64,000 nt of DNA. Origin: Pseudomonas protegens. GTDB taxonomy: Bacteria > Pseudomonadota > Gammaproteobacteria > Pseudomonadales > Pseudomonadaceae. This document shows positions 28,854 to 39,422 of this stretch, one piece after another (the first letter of the stretch is position 1; the number at the start of each line of letters is the position of its first letter). Location of the stretch: assembly GCF_013407925.2 (NCBI RefSeq), contig NZ_CP060201.1, forward strand, positions 5,937,001 through 6,001,000, written 5' to 3'. The translations under genes and the position numbers were made by a program. A model generated the notes under the pieces. That model searched no databases. It saw only the letters and a list, made by a program, of their open reading frames with translations, and was not told where the DNA came from.

Positions 28854-30245
28854 TCACACGATGCCGGTGGCGTAGAAAGTGGCGATCACCACGAAGACCG
28901 CCAGGGTCTTGATCAGGGTGATGCAGAAAATGTCCTTGTAGGCTTCGCGGTGGGTCAGGCCGGTGACCGCCAGCAGGGTGATCACCGCGCCGTTGTGCGG
29001 CAGGGTGTCCATGCCGCCGCTGGCCATGGACGCCACCCGGTGCAGCACTTCCAGGGGAATGTTGGCGGCGTGGGCGGCGCTGATGAAACTCTCGGACATG
29101 GCCGCCAGGGCGATGCTCATGCCGCCGGAAGCCGAGCCGGTGATGCCCGCCAGCAGGGTTACGGTAATGGCTTCGTTGACCAGTGGGTTGGGGATGCTTT
29201 TCAGCCAGTCGGCCAGCACCAGGAAGCCCGGCAGGGAGGCGATCACCGCGCCGAAACCGTATTCCGAAGCGGTGTTCATCGCCGCCAGCAAGGCGCCGCT
29301 GACCGCGCTTTTGCTGCCTTCGGCGAGTTTGCTGCGAATCGCCGAGAAGCCACATATCAGCACCATCAGGATGCCCACCAGCAACGCCGCCTGCACCGCC
29401 CAGATGGCGGTCAGCTTGGCGATTTCGCTGGTCACCGGTGTTGCCATGCCCGGCAGGCTGAGGCTGTGGGTCTTGCCGTACCACTGGGGAATCCAGTGGG
29501 TGAACAGCAGGTTCATGATGCCCACCAGCAGCAGCGGCGACAGCGCCAGCCAGGGGTTGGGCAGCTTCAGGTCTTCGGCGGTTTCCGGTTCGTTGCGCAG
29601 TTCGGTGCCGTAGCCTTCGCCGGCCTTCTGCGCCTTGTTGCGCTGGCGCTGGAGGAACAGCATGCCGGCGCAGAACACGAAGATGGTGCCGATCACCCCC
29701 AGCCAGGGCGCGGCCCAGGCGGTGGTGTTGAAGAAGGTGCTGGGGATGATGTTCTGGATCTGCGGGGTGCCGGGCAGGGCGTCCATGGTGAAGGAGAACG
29801 CGCCCAGGGCGATGGTCGCCGGAATCAGCCGCTTGGGGATGTTGCTCTGGCGGAACATCTCGGCGGCGAACGGGTAGACCGCGAACACCACCACGAACAG
29901 CGAGACGCCGCCGTAGGTCAGCAAGGCGCAGACCAAAACGATCACCAGCATCGCCTGGCGCGTGCCGAGCAGGCGGATCGCGGCCGCAACGATGGAGCGG
30001 GAGAAGCCCGACAGCTCGATCAGCTTGCCGAACACCGCGCCCAGCAGGAACACTGGGAAATACAACTTGATGAAGCCGACCATCTTCTCCATGAACACCC
30101 CGGTGAAGGCGGGCGCCACGGCGGACGGATCGGTGAGCAGCACCGCGCCGAGGGCGGCGATGGGGGCAAAGAGGATGACGCTGTAGCCACGGTAGGCCGC
30201 GAGCATCAGCAGCGCCAGGGCTGCCAAGGCAATGATCACACTCAT
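28854..30245 (-). CDS. GntP-family permease, probable 3-hydroxybutyrate transporter
   Basis: 463 residues with about 12 membrane segments. GntP-family features are FLLGAVFGKLIELSG and GSASGGMSIALAAM. Its place in front of bdhA and beside an HbcR-type regulator matches the P. aeruginosa PA2003-PA2005 locus, where the equivalent permease serves (R)-3-hydroxybutyrate uptake. Gluconate, the classical GntP substrate, is less likely in this setting. Confidence 0.92.
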   Translation of the reverse strand: MSVIIALAALALLMLAAYRGYSVILFAPIAALGAVLLTDPSAVAPAFTGVFMEKMVGFIKLYFPVFLLGAVFGKLIELSGFSRSIVAAAIRLLGTRQAMLVIVLVCALLTYGGVSLFVVVFAVYPFAAEMFRQSNIPKRLIPATIALGAFSFTMDALPGTPQIQNIIPSTFFNTTAWAAPWLGVIGTIFVFCAGMLFLQRQRNKAQKAGEGYGTELRNEPETAEDLKLPNPWLALSPLLLVGIMNLLFTHWIPQWYGKTHSLSLPGMATPVTSEIAKLTAIWAVQAALLVGILMVLICGFSAIRSKLAEGSKSAVSGALLAAMNTASEYGFGAVIASLPGFLVLADWLKSIPNPLVNEAITVTLLAGITGSASGGMSIALAAMSESFISAAHAANIPLEVLHRVASMASGGMDTLPHNGAVITLLAVTGLTHREAYKDIFCITLIKTLAVFVVIATFYATGIV

Positions 30246-30301
30246 GGTGTGTCTCTCCAGGATTGTTATTGTTGTCGGGTGTTGCGTGTGGAGAGCGTTA
30301 T

Positions 30302-30317
30302 AGCGAGAACTGTGCCA
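30302..30317 (-). promoter_or_regulatory. Sigma54 (-24/-12) promoter for the permease-bdhA operon
   Basis: On the minus strand TGGCAC-N5-TCGCT, with GG and GC 10 bp apart as required and one departure (C for T) from the TTGC -12 element. It lies about 57 bp before the permease start. The adjacent sigma54 activator gene supports it. Confidence 0.75.
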
Positions 30318-30332
30318 GGTGGTTAACTTGTT

Positions 30333-30359
30333 GAAATATAAGTGTTTTTTAGATATTTC
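30333..30359. promoter_or_regulatory. Inverted repeat, possible HbcR enhancer site
   Basis: Perfect GAAATAT / ATATTTC arms with a 13-bp spacer, in AT-rich DNA directly upstream of the -24 element. It is closer than most enhancer sites (centre about 30 bp from -24), so it may be only part of the site. Confidence 0.4.
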
Positions 30360-30397
30360 AGATGTGATTTATCCGGATTTTCTCTGATTTGAGACAG

Positions 30398-30530
30398 TGT
30401 GGCGAGGGAGCTTGCTCCCGCTGGAGTGCGCAGCACTCCTCATGTCGGCCACCGGGTTGTGTCAGAAAGACCGCAATCACTGGGTTTAGGGCCGCTACGC
30501 GGCCCAGCGGGAGCAAGCTCCCTCGCCACA
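30398..30530. repeat. REP doublet (REPIN), family B
   Basis: Inverted pair GTGGCGAGGGAGCTTGCTCC and GGAGCAAGCTCCCTCGCCAC between the permease promoter and the 3' end of the regulator gene. Confidence 0.9.
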
Positions 30531-30565
30531 AAAGCGGCTGTCTCTAAAAGTGGATTTATGTCTTG

Positions 30566-31984
30566 TTATTGAGACTCGGCAATCCCCAGGGCCGCCATCT
30601 TCTTGTACAGCGTGGAGCGCCCCAGCCCCAGGCGCCGGGCTGCTTCTTCCACTTTGCCGGCGCATTGGGCCAGGGTGGCGCTGATCAATTGCCGGTCGAA
30701 GCGTTCCCGGGCTGCGGCGTAGGTTTCCTGGCTCGGCGCCTCGGCCAGCAGCGGGGCCGCATTGCGTTGCAGCGGGCTGAAGCTGCCAATCGCCGCGCGA
30801 ATGTCCGCGGCACCCAGCATCAGGTCGTCGCTGAGCAGCGCCGCCCGTTCCAGCACGTTGCGCAGTTCGCGGATATTCCCCGGCCAGGCATGTTGCGCCA
30901 GCAGGGCCAGGGCTTCGCTGTCCAGTTCATGCTGGCTGCGCAGCTCTTCGAGAATCCCCTCGCTCAGGGCCGGCAGGTCGTCCAGGCGTTCGCGCAGGGC
31001 CGGCACCTGGATCGGCAGCACGTTGAGCCGGTAGTACAGGTCGGCGCGGAACTCGCCGCGCTTGATTGCCGCTTCAAGGTCGGTGGAGGTGGCGGCGATG
31101 ATCCGCACATCGCTGTGGATCACTTCGTTGGAGCCCACCGGTTCGAATTCCTTCTCTTGCAGCACCCGCAGCAACTTGCTTTGCAGGGGCAGGGGCATGT
31201 CACCGATTTCATCGAGGAACAGGCTGCCGCCCTGGGCGATCTGCAACTTACCGGCGCGGCCCTTGCGGTCGGCGCCGGTAAAGGCGCCGGGGGCGGTGCC
31301 GAAGAACTCCGCCTCCAGCAGCGCCTCGGGAATCGCCGCGCTGTTGATGCTGACAAAGGGCTTGTGCGCCCGCGGCGAGGCGGCGTGGATGGCCTGGGCC
31401 AGCAATTCCTTGCCGGTGCCGGTTTCGCCTTGCAGCAGGATCGGCGATTCGGCGCTGGCCCCGCGTCGGGCGCGGCGCTTGACCTCCAGGCTGGCGGCGC
31501 TGGTGCCGATGAAATGGGCGAAGTTGTACTTGGTCTGCCGGGCCCGCAGCAGGGAGCGGGTGGAGGCCAGTTCCTCCTGCATGCTCAGGTAGCGCTTGAG
31601 CATGGGAGACAGGCTGCGCAGCTCATCGAACAGGGCAAAGCCGATGGCGCCGATCACCGTGCCGGCGTCGTCGTGGATCGGCAGGCGCATCACCACCAGC
31701 GGCTCCTTGGGGGTGTCCTGCATGTCCAGCAGGATGGGGCGACCGCTGCGTACCACTTCCCGCAGCAGGCTGCCGGGGATCACGCTTTCGCAGGGCTTGC
31801 CGATGGCGAAGGCGGCCGATTCAAGGCCGAAGCGCCGGGCGTAGCGCTCGTTCATCCAGACGATATTGGCGTCGCGGTCGACGATTACCGTGCCTTCGCT
31901 GGACTGCTCGATGATCTCGAACAGCGAGCGGATCGCCAGTTGGCGCACACGCTGGTAATCCTTGAGGCTTTCGCTGTCGTTCAT
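30566..31984 (-). CDS. hbcR: Sigma54-dependent enhancer-binding regulator, HbcR type
   Basis: 472 residues: an N-terminal PAS domain (about 15-130; [19 protein letters not shown]), a central AAA+ domain with Walker A GETGTGKE, the sigma54-contact loop GAFTGA, Walker [13 protein letters not shown] and arginine-finger region, and a C-terminal Fis-type HTH ([18 protein letters not shown]). Gene order with the GntP permease and bdhA equals the P. aeruginosa PA2005 (HbcR) locus that activates (R)-3-hydroxybutyrate use with RpoN. The PAS domain probably senses the substrate. Confidence 0.9.
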   Translation of the reverse strand: MNDSESLKDYQRVRQLAIRSLFEIIEQSSEGTVIVDRDANIVWMNERYARRFGLESAAFAIGKPCESVIPGSLLREVVRSGRPILLDMQDTPKEPLVVMRLPIHDDAGTVIGAIGFALFDELRSLSPMLKRYLSMQEELASTRSLLRARQTKYNFAHFIGTSAASLEVKRRARRGASAESPILLQGETGTGKELLAQAIHAASPRAHKPFVSINSAAIPEALLEAEFFGTAPGAFTGADRKGRAGKLQIAQGGSLFLDEIGDMPLPLQSKLLRVLQEKEFEPVGSNEVIHSDVRIIAATSTDLEAAIKRGEFRADLYYRLNVLPIQVPALRERLDDLPALSEGILEELRSQHELDSEALALLAQHAWPGNIRELRNVLERAALLSDDLMLGAADIRAAIGSFSPLQRNAAPLLAEAPSQETYAAARERFDRQLISATLAQCAGKVEEAARRLGLGRSTLYKKMAALGIAESQ

Positions 31985-32042
31985 GGCGGCATCCTGAAAA
32001 TGGGCGCGCCGATTATGCCGCAGTCTGCCCCGGTTGTTGCGT

Positions 32043-32152
32043 TGTAGCCGCCGCCGAGCCTGCGAGGCTGCGCAAAGGGCCGCAGGACCTTCGGCGGTCT
32101 CAAGGTCGGCGCCTGCTGCGCAGCCGTTCGCAGCCTGCGGCAGCGGCTACAG
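32043..32152. repeat. Inverted repeat element, family C
   Basis: Ends TGTAGCCGCCGCCGAG and CGGCAGCGGCTACA, with an inner CTGCGCAAAGGGCCGCAGG block also present in the 25748 copy. Confidence 0.8.
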
Positions 32153-32216
32153 AAGGTTGCGGAACTGGCTGCTGTCGAGCCTTGGCGAGGCTGCGAAAAA
32201 GGGCGGCGGCGACAGG

Positions 32217-33791
32217 TCAACCGGGGTGGGCGGCGGCCAGCAGTTCCTGGGTGTAGGGGTGTTGCGGGTTGGCGAACACTTCGTGGCTGGCGCCGCGCTC
32301 CACCACCTGGCCGTCCTTGATCACGATCATGTCGTGGGCCAGGGCCCGTATCACCGCCAGGTCATGGCTGATGAACAGGTAGGTCAGGCCGTACTTTTCC
32401 TGCAGTTGGCGCAGCAGGGCCACCACTTGTTTTTGCACGGTGCGGTCCAGGGCCGAAGTCGGTTCGTCCAGCAGGATCAGCGCCGGTTTCAGCACCAGGG
32501 CCCGGGCAATGGCGATGCGCTGGCGTTGGCCGCCGGAGAATTCGTGGGGGTAGCGGTGGCGGCTGTCGGGGTCGAGGCCGACTTCTTCCAGGGCACGGAT
32601 CACTTGTTCGTCGCATTGGCGGGCGTCGTACTGGCTGTGCACTTCCAGGCCTTCGCTGATGATCTGCGCCACCGACATGCGCGGGCTGAGGCTGCCGAAA
32701 GGGTCCTGGAACACCACCTGCATCTGCTTGCGCCAGGGCCGCAGTTGCTTCTGGTTGAGGCCGTCCAGGGCCTGGCCCTGGAAGCGGATGCTGCCTTGGG
32801 AGTCCAGCAGGCGCAGGATCGCCTGGCCCAGGGTGGACTTGCCCGAGCCGGACTCGCCGACGATGCCCAGGGTCTTGCCTTGCTCCACGCTGAGGCTGAT
32901 GTCGTCCACCGCGCGCAGGTATTGCTTGCGCCGGAACAGACCGCCGGCTATCTGGAAATCGACGCTGAGATGGTTCACCTCCAGCACGGTTTCGCGGCTG
33001 TCGCGGCACAGTGGCCGGCCTTCGGGCTCGGCGTGCAGCAGTTCGCAGCTGTAGGGATGTTGTGGGGCGTTGAACAGGGTGTCGCAGTCGGCCTGTTCGA
33101 CGATTTCCCCGGCCTTCATCACGCACACCCGCTGGGCAATGCGCCGCACCAGGTTGAGGTCGTGGCTGATCAGCAGCAGGGACATGCCCAGGCGCTGTTG
33201 CAAGGATTTGAGCAGCAGCAGGATCTTGCGCTGCACGGTCACGTCCAGGGCGGTGGTGGGTTCGTCGGCAATCAGCAGCTCCGGCTCGCAGGCCAGGGCC
33301 ATGGCGATCATCACCCGCTGGCGCTGGCCGCCGGAGAGTTGGTGCGGGTAGGCCTTGAGTCGCTCCCGGGGTTTCTGGATGCCCACCAGTTCCAGCAGTT
33401 CGAGGATCCGCGCCTGGGCTTCCTTGCCCCCCAGTCCCCGGTGCAGGAGCAGGGTTTCGCCAATCTGCTTCTCCACGCTGTGCAGCGGGTTGAGGGAGGT
33501 CATGGGCTCCTGGAAGATCATGGCGATGCGGTTGCCGCGCAGTTTTTGCAGGGTCGCCGGATCGCAGCCCATCAGTTCCTGGCCGCGGTAGCGCACGCTG
33601 CCGGAGCTGCTGCAGCCGGTCTGTGGCAGCAGTTGCAGGATCGAGTGGGCGGTCACCGATTTGCCCGAGCCGGACTCGCCCACCAGGGCCAGGCATTCGC
33701 CGGGGCGGATGTCCAGGCTCAGGTCGCGGACCACGGTCTGGGCGCCGAAGGCGACGTTTAGCTGGCGGATTTCGATGAGGTTGTCAGTCAT
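32217..33791 (-). CDS. yejF: Peptide ABC transporter, fused double ATPase
   Basis: 524 residues from ATG 33791. Two complete nucleotide-binding domains in one chain: Walker A GESGSGKS twice (about residues 40 and 322), signatures [15 protein letters not shown] and [15 protein letters not shown], Walker [13 protein letters not shown] and [12 protein letters not shown]. Oligopeptide C-terminal segments follow each. Last gene of the yejA-yejB-yejE-yejF operon on the minus strand, 14 bp after yejE. It powers uptake of peptides; the P. aeruginosa relative (Npp) imports peptidyl-nucleoside antibiotics. Confidence 0.94.
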   Translation of the reverse strand: MTDNLIEIRQLNVAFGAQTVVRDLSLDIRPGECLALVGESGSGKSVTAHSILQLLPQTGCSSSGSVRYRGQELMGCDPATLQKLRGNRIAMIFQEPMTSLNPLHSVEKQIGETLLLHRGLGGKEAQARILELLELVGIQKPRERLKAYPHQLSGGQRQRVMIAMALACEPELLIADEPTTALDVTVQRKILLLLKSLQQRLGMSLLLISHDLNLVRRIAQRVCVMKAGEIVEQADCDTLFNAPQHPYSCELLHAEPEGRPLCRDSRETVLEVNHLSVDFQIAGGLFRRKQYLRAVDDISLSVEQGKTLGIVGESGSGKSTLGQAILRLLDSQGSIRFQGQALDGLNQKQLRPWRKQMQVVFQDPFGSLSPRMSVAQIISEGLEVHSQYDARQCDEQVIRALEEVGLDPDSRHRYPHEFSGGQRQRIAIARALVLKPALILLDEPTSALDRTVQKQVVALLRQLQEKYGLTYLFISHDLAVIRALAHDMIVIKDGQVVERGASHEVFANPQHPYTQELLAAAHPG

Positions 33792-33805
33792 TTCTACAGT
33801 CCGCT

Positions 33806-34828
33806 TCAAGATCGTGGATCAAAGGCATCGCGCAGCGCCTCGCCGATAAACACCAGCAGCGACAGGATCAGCGCCAGGGTGAAAAACGCCGTCAGCCCCA
33901 GCCACGGCGCCTGCAGATTCTGCTTGCCCTGGCCGATCAACTCGCCCAGGGAAGCGCTGCCGGCGGGCATGCCGAAGCCGAGGAAGTCCAGGGCGGTGAG
34001 GGTCGAGATGGCGCCGGTGAGGATGAACGGTAGGTAGCTCAGGGTGGCGTTCATCGCGTTGGGCAGGATGTGCCGCAGGATCACCTTGCGGTCGCTCAGG
34101 CCCAGGGCCCGGGCGGCCTTGACGTATTCCAGGTTGCGTCCACGGAGGAACTCGGCGCGCACCACGTCCACCAGGGCCAGCCAGGAGAACAGCGCCATGA
34201 TCCCCAGCAGCCACCAGAAGTTCGGCTCGACAAAGCCCGAAAGAATGATCAGCAGGTAGAGCACCGGCAGCCCGGACCAGACTTCCAGCAGGCGCTGGCC
34301 CAAAAGGTCGACCCAGCCGCCGTAGTAGCCCTGCAGGGCGCCGGCGGTGATGCCGATCAGGGCGCTGATGGCGGTCAGGGCCAGGGCGAACAGGATCGAC
34401 ACCCGGGCGCCGTAGATCACCCGTGCGGCCACGTCCCGGGCCTGGTCGTCGGTGCCCAGCCAGTTGACCTGGCTTGGCGGGCTGGGGGCCGGCTGGGTCA
34501 GGTCGTAGTTGGGCGTGTCTTCGCTGAAGGGGATCGGCGGGAACAGCAGCCAGCCGCCGTCCTTGCGGATCAGTTGCTGCACGTAGTCGCTGCGGTAGTC
34601 GGCCTGGAACGGCAGCTGGCCGCCGAATTCCTGCTCGGTGTAGCGCTTGAACACCGGGAAGTACAAAGAGCCCTGGTAGCTGACCACCAGCGGTTTGTCG
34701 TTGGCGATCAGCTCGCCGCCCAGGGTCAGGATGAACAGGCCGATGAACAGCCACAACGACCACCAGCCACGGCGGTTTTGCTTGAAGCGGTCCAGGCGTC
34801 GGCGGGCCACGGGAGAAAGCTTGAGCAT
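33806..34828 (-). CDS. yejE: Peptide ABC transporter permease
   Basis: 340 residues from ATG 34828, which overlaps the yejB stop by one base (TGATG). A first membrane helix after the basic RRRLDRFKQNRRGW is followed by a periplasmic insert of about 100 residues (PLVVSYQGSLYFPVF onward), as known for YejE. The BPD_transp_1 domain has the EAA loop EYVKAARALGLSDRKVILRHILPNA. It pairs with YejB as the transmembrane channel. The frame remains open far upstream, but only the part from 34828 matches the family. Confidence 0.94.
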   Translation of the reverse strand: MLKLSPVARRRLDRFKQNRRGWWSLWLFIGLFILTLGGELIANDKPLVVSYQGSLYFPVFKRYTEQEFGGQLPFQADYRSDYVQQLIRKDGGWLLFPPIPFSEDTPNYDLTQPAPSPPSQVNWLGTDDQARDVAARVIYGARVSILFALALTAISALIGITAGALQGYYGGWVDLLGQRLLEVWSGLPVLYLLIILSGFVEPNFWWLLGIMALFSWLALVDVVRAEFLRGRNLEYVKAARALGLSDRKVILRHILPNAMNATLSYLPFILTGAISTLTALDFLGFGMPAGSASLGELIGQGKQNLQAPWLGLTAFFTLALILSLLVFIGEALRDAFDPRS

Positions 34829-35889
34829 CAGGCGTTCCTCGCGGCGAAGTCGATGCGCGGGTCGACCAGGGTGTAGCACAGGTCGCCGATGAGTTTTATC
34901 AACAGGCCGAACAGGGTGAAGATGAACAGCGAGCCGAACACCACCGGGTAGTCCCGGGATACCGCGGCCTCGTAGCTCATGCGCCCCAGGCCGTCGAGGG
35001 AGAAGATCACCTCGATCAGCAAGGAACCGGCGAAGAACACGCTGATAAAGGCCTGGGGAATCCCCGACACCACCAGCAGCATGGCGTTGCGGAACACGTG
35101 GCCATAGAGCACGCGGCGTTCGCTCAGGCCCTTGGCCCGGGCGGTGACCACGTACTGGCGGGTGATCTCGTTGAGGAAGGAGTTCTTGGTGAGGATGGTC
35201 AGGGTGGCGAAGCCGCCGATCACCAGCGAGCTGACCGGCAGCACCAGGTGCCAGAAGTAGTCGGCGATCTTGCCTAGGGTGCTCAACTGTTCGAAGTTGT
35301 CCGACACCAGACCGCGCACAGGGAACCAGTTCAGCGAGGTGCCGCCGGCGAACAGCACGATCAGGAACATGGCGAACAGAAAGGCCGGCATGGCGTAGCC
35401 GATGATGATCGCGGTGCTGCTCCAGATGTCGAAATGGCTGCCGTGGTGCACCGCCTTGCGAATCCCCAGGGGGATCGACACCAGGTAGGTGATCAGGGTC
35501 GCCCACAGGCCGAGGGAGATGGTTACCGGCATTTTTTCCAGGATCAGGTCGGTGACCGTGGCGCCACGGAAGAAGCTCTTGCCGAAGTCCAGCCGGGCGT
35601 AGCTTGTGAGCATCAGCCACAGGCGTTCATGGGCCGGCTTGTCGAAGCCGTACTGTTTCTCGATGTCCTGGATCAGTTTGGGGTCCAGGCCGCGGCTGGC
35701 CCGCGAGCCGCTGCTGCTCATGGCATCGGCGGAGCCGCCGACCGCACCGCCGCCGATCCCTTGCAGGCGGGCGATGGCCTGTTCCACCGGGCCGCCGGGG
35801 GCGGCCTGGACGATGACGAAGTTCACCAGGAGGATGATCAGCAAAGTCGGGATGATCAGCAGCAGGCGCCGCAGAATGTAGGCCGGCAT
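34828..35889 (-). CDS. yejB: Peptide ABC transporter permease
   Basis: 353 residues with six main membrane helices. N-terminal [17 protein letters not shown] is typical of DppB/YejB. The EAA loop is [26 protein letters not shown]. YejB proteins carry an extra segment after TM1, seen here as [19 protein letters not shown] and a stretch starting [18 protein letters not shown]. The start overlaps the yejA stop by one base, so translation is coupled through yejA, yejB and yejE. Confidence 0.95.
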   Translation of the reverse strand: MPAYILRRLLLIIPTLLIILLVNFVIVQAAPGGPVEQAIARLQGIGGGAVGGSADAMSSSGSRASRGLDPKLIQDIEKQYGFDKPAHERLWLMLTSYARLDFGKSFFRGATVTDLILEKMPVTISLGLWATLITYLVSIPLGIRKAVHHGSHFDIWSSTAIIIGYAMPAFLFAMFLIVLFAGGTSLNWFPVRGLVSDNFEQLSTLGKIADYFWHLVLPVSSLVIGGFATLTILTKNSFLNEITRQYVVTARAKGLSERRVLYGHVFRNAMLLVVSGIPQAFISVFFAGSLLIEVIFSLDGLGRMSYEAAVSRDYPVVFGSLFIFTLFGLLIKLIGDLCYTLVDPRIDFAARNA

Positions 35890-37751
35890 CAGTGGCGCCC
35901 TCCGGGTTGGCCGCGGCGGATCCGCTCGGCGGCCATTTGTTCATTGGTCAGCGCGGTGCTGCTGACTTCCCACCAGCTTTCGATGGCTTCGTCGTTGCTT
36001 GCCGGCACCTTGGGCATGCCGAAGCGGTTCCACCACACCGTGGAGGTGCCGGGCGGGTAGTAGTTGGCGATCCAGTAGTAGTTCCACTGCAGTACCCGGT
36101 CCAGGGCGTGGGCGTAGCGCAGCATCTCCGGCTGGCTGGTGGCCTTCACCAGGCCGCGGAGCAGGCTGTCCACCGCCGGGTTCTTCAGCACCATGTAGTT
36201 GTTGGAGCCCGGATCGTTGGCCGCCGCCGAGCCGAAGTAGTTGTACAGCTCCATGCCCGGCGAGGTGGTCACCGGGTAGCCGGTGACGATCATGTCGTAG
36301 TCCCGGGCCATCAGGCGGTTGACGTATTGCGAGGGGTCGATGCGGCGGATGTTCAGGCTGATGCCGATCTGCGCCAGGTTGCGCTTGTAGGGCAGCAGCA
36401 GGCGTTCGATGGAGCCTTGGGTGATGAGGAAGGTAAAGCTCAAGGGCTCGCCTTCGGCATTCACCAGCTTGTCGCCCTCGGCTTTCCAGCCGGCCTGTTC
36501 CAGCAGGGCCAGGGCTTGCAGTTGCTTGTCGCGGATCACGCCGCTGCCGTCGGTTTTCGGTGCTTCGAAGACCTGGGTGAAGACTTCGTCGGGGATCTGC
36601 CCGCGCAGCGGTTCGAGGATCTTCAGCTCCTCGGCGTCCGGCAGGCTGCGGGCCGCCAGCGGGGTGTTGGAGAAGAAGCTCTGCTGGCGGATGTACAGGT
36701 TGCGCATCATCTGCCGGTTGCTCCACTCGAAATCCCAGAGCATGGCCAGGGCCTGGCGCACCCGGCGGTCCTGGAATATCGGCCGGTCGAGGTTGAACAC
36801 GTAGCCCTGGGCCGGTTGCGGCGCCGACTGGGCCAGGTGGGCCTTTTGCAGGCGGCCGTCGCTCAGGGCCGGGCTGTCGTAGCCGATGGAATAGCCGGTG
36901 GCGGAGAATTCCCGGTTGTAGTCGTAGGCGCCGCCGCGCAGCACCTGGCGGGCGACGTCGATGTCGCCGAAGTACTCGACGCTGAAATGATCGAAGTTGT
37001 ACAGGCCGCGGCTCACCGGCAGGTCCTTGCCCCACCAGTCGGGGTTGCGGGCGAAGGTGATGCTGTTGCCCGAGTCGACCTTGGCCACCCGGTAGGGGCC
37101 GCTGCCCAGGGGCGCTTCATAGCCGCCGCCATTGGCGAAGTCGCGACTCTTCCACCAGTGTTCGGGGAACACCGGCAGGGTCGCGATATCCAGGGGCAGG
37201 GTGCGGTTTTCGTTGCTCTTGAAGTCGAAACGCACCACCCGCGGCGATTCCACGGTGACGCCTTTGACGTCCTCGAACTGGGTGCGGTAGCGCATGCTGC
37301 CCTGGGTCATCAGCAGGTCGTAGCTGTAGCGCACGTCTTCGGCGGTGATCGGCGTGTTATCGGCGAAGCGTGCCTTGGGGTTGAGGTAGAAGCGCAGCCA
37401 CAGGCCGTCTTCCGCGCGCTCCATCTTTTCGGCCACCAGGCCGTAGACGGTGTAGGGCTCGTCCAGGGAGCGCAGGGCCAGGGGTGAATAGACCAGGCCG
37501 TCGAGCTGGGACACGCCGATGCCCTTGTCTATATAAGGCAGCACATGGTCGAAACGGCCGATCTCGATGGCCGAGCGGCGCAGGGTTCCGCCCTTGGGGG
37601 CCTGGGGATTGACGTAGTCGAAGTGGCTGAAGCCCTGGGGGTACTTGGCCGGTTCGCCGTAGACGGTCATGGCGTGTTGCGCTGCTGCCTGGGCGCCCGC
37701 GGCGCCGAGCAACAGGGCGGTAAAAAGTACGGTGGGGAAAAGCAGTCGCAT
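35889..37751 (-). CDS. yejA: Peptide ABC transporter substrate-binding protein
   Basis: 620 residues with a Sec signal peptide ([22 protein letters not shown]). SBP_bac_5 (DppA/OppA) fold: [41 protein letters not shown] and [20 protein letters not shown]. It captures peptides or peptide-like compounds in the periplasm. The P. aeruginosa Npp locus has two tandem binding proteins; here only one is seen before the parvulin gene, so specificity may be narrower. First gene of the operon. Confidence 0.94.
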   Translation of the reverse strand: MRLLFPTVLFTALLLGAAGAQAAAQHAMTVYGEPAKYPQGFSHFDYVNPQAPKGGTLRRSAIEIGRFDHVLPYIDKGIGVSQLDGLVYSPLALRSLDEPYTVYGLVAEKMERAEDGLWLRFYLNPKARFADNTPITAEDVRYSYDLLMTQGSMRYRTQFEDVKGVTVESPRVVRFDFKSNENRTLPLDIATLPVFPEHWWKSRDFANGGGYEAPLGSGPYRVAKVDSGNSITFARNPDWWGKDLPVSRGLYNFDHFSVEYFGDIDVARQVLRGGAYDYNREFSATGYSIGYDSPALSDGRLQKAHLAQSAPQPAQGYVFNLDRPIFQDRRVRQALAMLWDFEWSNRQMMRNLYIRQQSFFSNTPLAARSLPDAEELKILEPLRGQIPDEVFTQVFEAPKTDGSGVIRDKQLQALALLEQAGWKAEGDKLVNAEGEPLSFTFLITQGSIERLLLPYKRNLAQIGISLNIRRIDPSQYVNRLMARDYDMIVTGYPVTTSPGMELYNYFGSAAANDPGSNNYMVLKNPAVDSLLRGLVKATSQPEMLRYAHALDRVLQWNYYWIANYYPPGTSTVWWNRFGMPKVPASNDEAIESWWEVSSTALTNEQMAAERIRRGQPGGRH

Positions 37752-37832
37752 TGTCAGCCTTACGAGCCGGGTGATCGATGACCACGATTTGTACGCTAGC
37801 GGCCTGTGACTGGCCAGCCGCTTTTACAAGCG

Positions 37833-37860
37833 CAACGGCCCACCAGGAGGCGGGCCGTTG
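37833..37860. terminator. 9-bp stem-loop after the parvulin gene
   Basis: CAACGGCCC / GGGCCGTTG with a 10-nt loop, about 20 bp past the stop of the minus-strand parvulin gene. No U-tract. Confidence 0.45.
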
Positions 37861-37882
37861 AGCAGACGCAAGCGCGAGGGGA

Positions 37883-38164
37883 TCAGTCCTGGCGGCTGGT
37901 GACTTCCAGCAGGTGGTAGCCGAACTGGGTCTTCACCGGGCCTTGCACGACGTTGACCGGAGCGCTGAACACCACGGTGTCGAATTCCTTGACCATCTGG
38001 CCCGGGCCGAAGGAGCCCAGGTTGCCGCCGTCGCGGCTGGATGGGCAGGTGGAGTTCTTTTTCGCGACTTCGGCGAAGTCGGCGCCGGCTTCGATCTCGG
38101 CTTTGAGTTCGTTGCACTTGGCTTCGCTGGCAACCAGGATGTGACGGGCAGTGGCTTTGGCCAT
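37883..38164 (-). CDS. ppiC: Parvulin-type peptidyl-prolyl isomerase
   Basis: 93 residues from ATG 38164, with AAGGAG 8-9 nt upstream. Single rotamase domain, no signal: ATARHILVASEAKCNELK, STCPSSRDGGNLGSFG, GQMVKEFDTVVF and GYHLLEVTSR. Length and sequence are nearer E. coli PpiC than the paralogue at 22707. Catalyses cis-trans Pro isomerisation in the cytosol. Lies between yejA and the DAHP synthase gene on the same strand. Confidence 0.94.
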   Translation of the reverse strand: MAKATARHILVASEAKCNELKAEIEAGADFAEVAKKNSTCPSSRDGGNLGSFGPGQMVKEFDTVVFSAPVNVVQGPVKTQFGYHLLEVTSRQD

Positions 38165-38284
38165 GGATGTTGCTCCTTTCAAGAAAGTTGAGAGCCTACC
38201 GGATTCAGGTGGCTATTTCTTGTCAAAGTTCCTGCAAAGCGTTGCCGCCCGGCGCTTGCGCGGGCGGCGGGTGTGGGGCGGTGC

Positions 38285-39376
38285 TCAGGCGGGGACGGCA
38301 GCGACCTTGCCTGCCTGCTGCAGTTGTTGCGCGGCAGTGCGCAGCAATTGCTCGGTGGCGGCCCAGCCCAGGCAGCCGTCGGTCACGGACACGCCGTAGC
38401 GCAGCTGGCCGCTCAGGGGTTGGCAGCCTTCGAACAGGTGGCTTTCCAGCATCACCCCCATCAGCGAGCGATCGCCTTGCAGGCGTTGCTCCAGTACGTC
38501 GTTGAACACTGCCGGCTGGCGTAATGGGTCCTTGCCGCTGTTGGCGTGGCTGCAATCGACCATGATCCGCGCCGGGATCTTCAGCTTGTGCAGGTCGCGC
38601 TGGACCTGGGCCACGCTCTGGCGATCGTAGTTCGGGCCGCTGTGGCCGCCGCGCAGCACCAGGTGGGTGTCGGGATTGCCCGAGGTCTGGATGATCGCCG
38701 GGTGGCCCTGGCTGTCGACGCCGAAGTGACGGTGCGGGTGCGCCGCCGAACGCATGGCGTCACAGGCGATGGCGACGCCGCCGTCGGTGCCGTTCTTGAA
38801 GCCCACGGGCATTTCCAGGCCGCTGGCCATTTCGCGGTGGATCTGCGATTCGGTGGTGCGGGCGCCAATCGCGACCCAGCTCAGCAGGTCGTCGAAGTAG
38901 CCGGCGGCCATGGGTTGCAGCAGTTCGGTGGCGATCGGCAGGCCCAGGCGCAGCATTTCGCGCATCAGTTCCCGGGACAGGGTCAGGCCGCCGGCCATGT
39001 CGTCGCTGCCGTCCAGGTCCGGGTCGTAGGCCAGGCCTTTCCAGCCGACGGTGGTGCGGGGCTTTTCCACGTAGGCGCGCATCACCAGGAGCATCTGCTC
39101 GCTGACCTCTTCGGCCAGGCGGGCCAGGTTAGCGGCGTATTCCAGGGCCGATTGCGGGTCGTGGATGGAGCAGGGACCGACGACCACCAGCAGGCGTGGG
39201 TCGCGACCTTCGAGAATGGCGCGCACCACCAGGCGGTGGTTGGCAACTTGCTGGCTCAAGGCCTGGGACAACGGCAGTTGCTGCTTGAGCTCCAGGGAGC
39301 TGGGCAGGCGCCGGGTCAGGGGTTCATTGGCGCTGACTTGGGCGGACAGGGGCAGAGCGGATACGGACGAGTTCAT
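38285..39376 (-). CDS. 3-deoxy-7-phosphoheptulonate (DAHP) synthase, class I
   Basis: First committed step of aromatic amino acid synthesis: phosphoenolpyruvate plus erythrose-4-phosphate. 363 residues, AroF/AroG/AroH (I-alpha) type. Motifs are VVGPCSIHDP, RAYVEKPRTTVGWKG, ARTTESQIHREMASG, GFKNGTDG, and MVDCSHANSGK with metal-binding Cys and His. Which aromatic amino acid inhibits it cannot be fixed from sequence. The upstream leader with aromatic-rich peptides and an attenuator (39423-39913) indicates control by aminoacyl-tRNA supply. RBS AGGAAG lies 7-8 nt before the ATG. Confidence 0.95.
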   Translation of the reverse strand: MNSSVSALPLSAQVSANEPLTRRLPSSLELKQQLPLSQALSQQVANHRLVVRAILEGRDPRLLVVVGPCSIHDPQSALEYAANLARLAEEVSEQMLLVMRAYVEKPRTTVGWKGLAYDPDLDGSDDMAGGLTLSRELMREMLRLGLPIATELLQPMAAGYFDDLLSWVAIGARTTESQIHREMASGLEMPVGFKNGTDGGVAIACDAMRSAAHPHRHFGVDSQGHPAIIQTSGNPDTHLVLRGGHSGPNYDRQSVAQVQRDLHKLKIPARIMVDCSHANSGKDPLRQPAVFNDVLEQRLQGDRSLMGVMLESHLFEGCQPLSGQLRYGVSVTDGCLGWAATEQLLRTAAQQLQQAGKVAAVPA

Positions 39377-39422
39377 GTGCGGTCTTCCTGGGCGGGCGGC
39401 GGGATATGCCCCGCGCGCGGCC

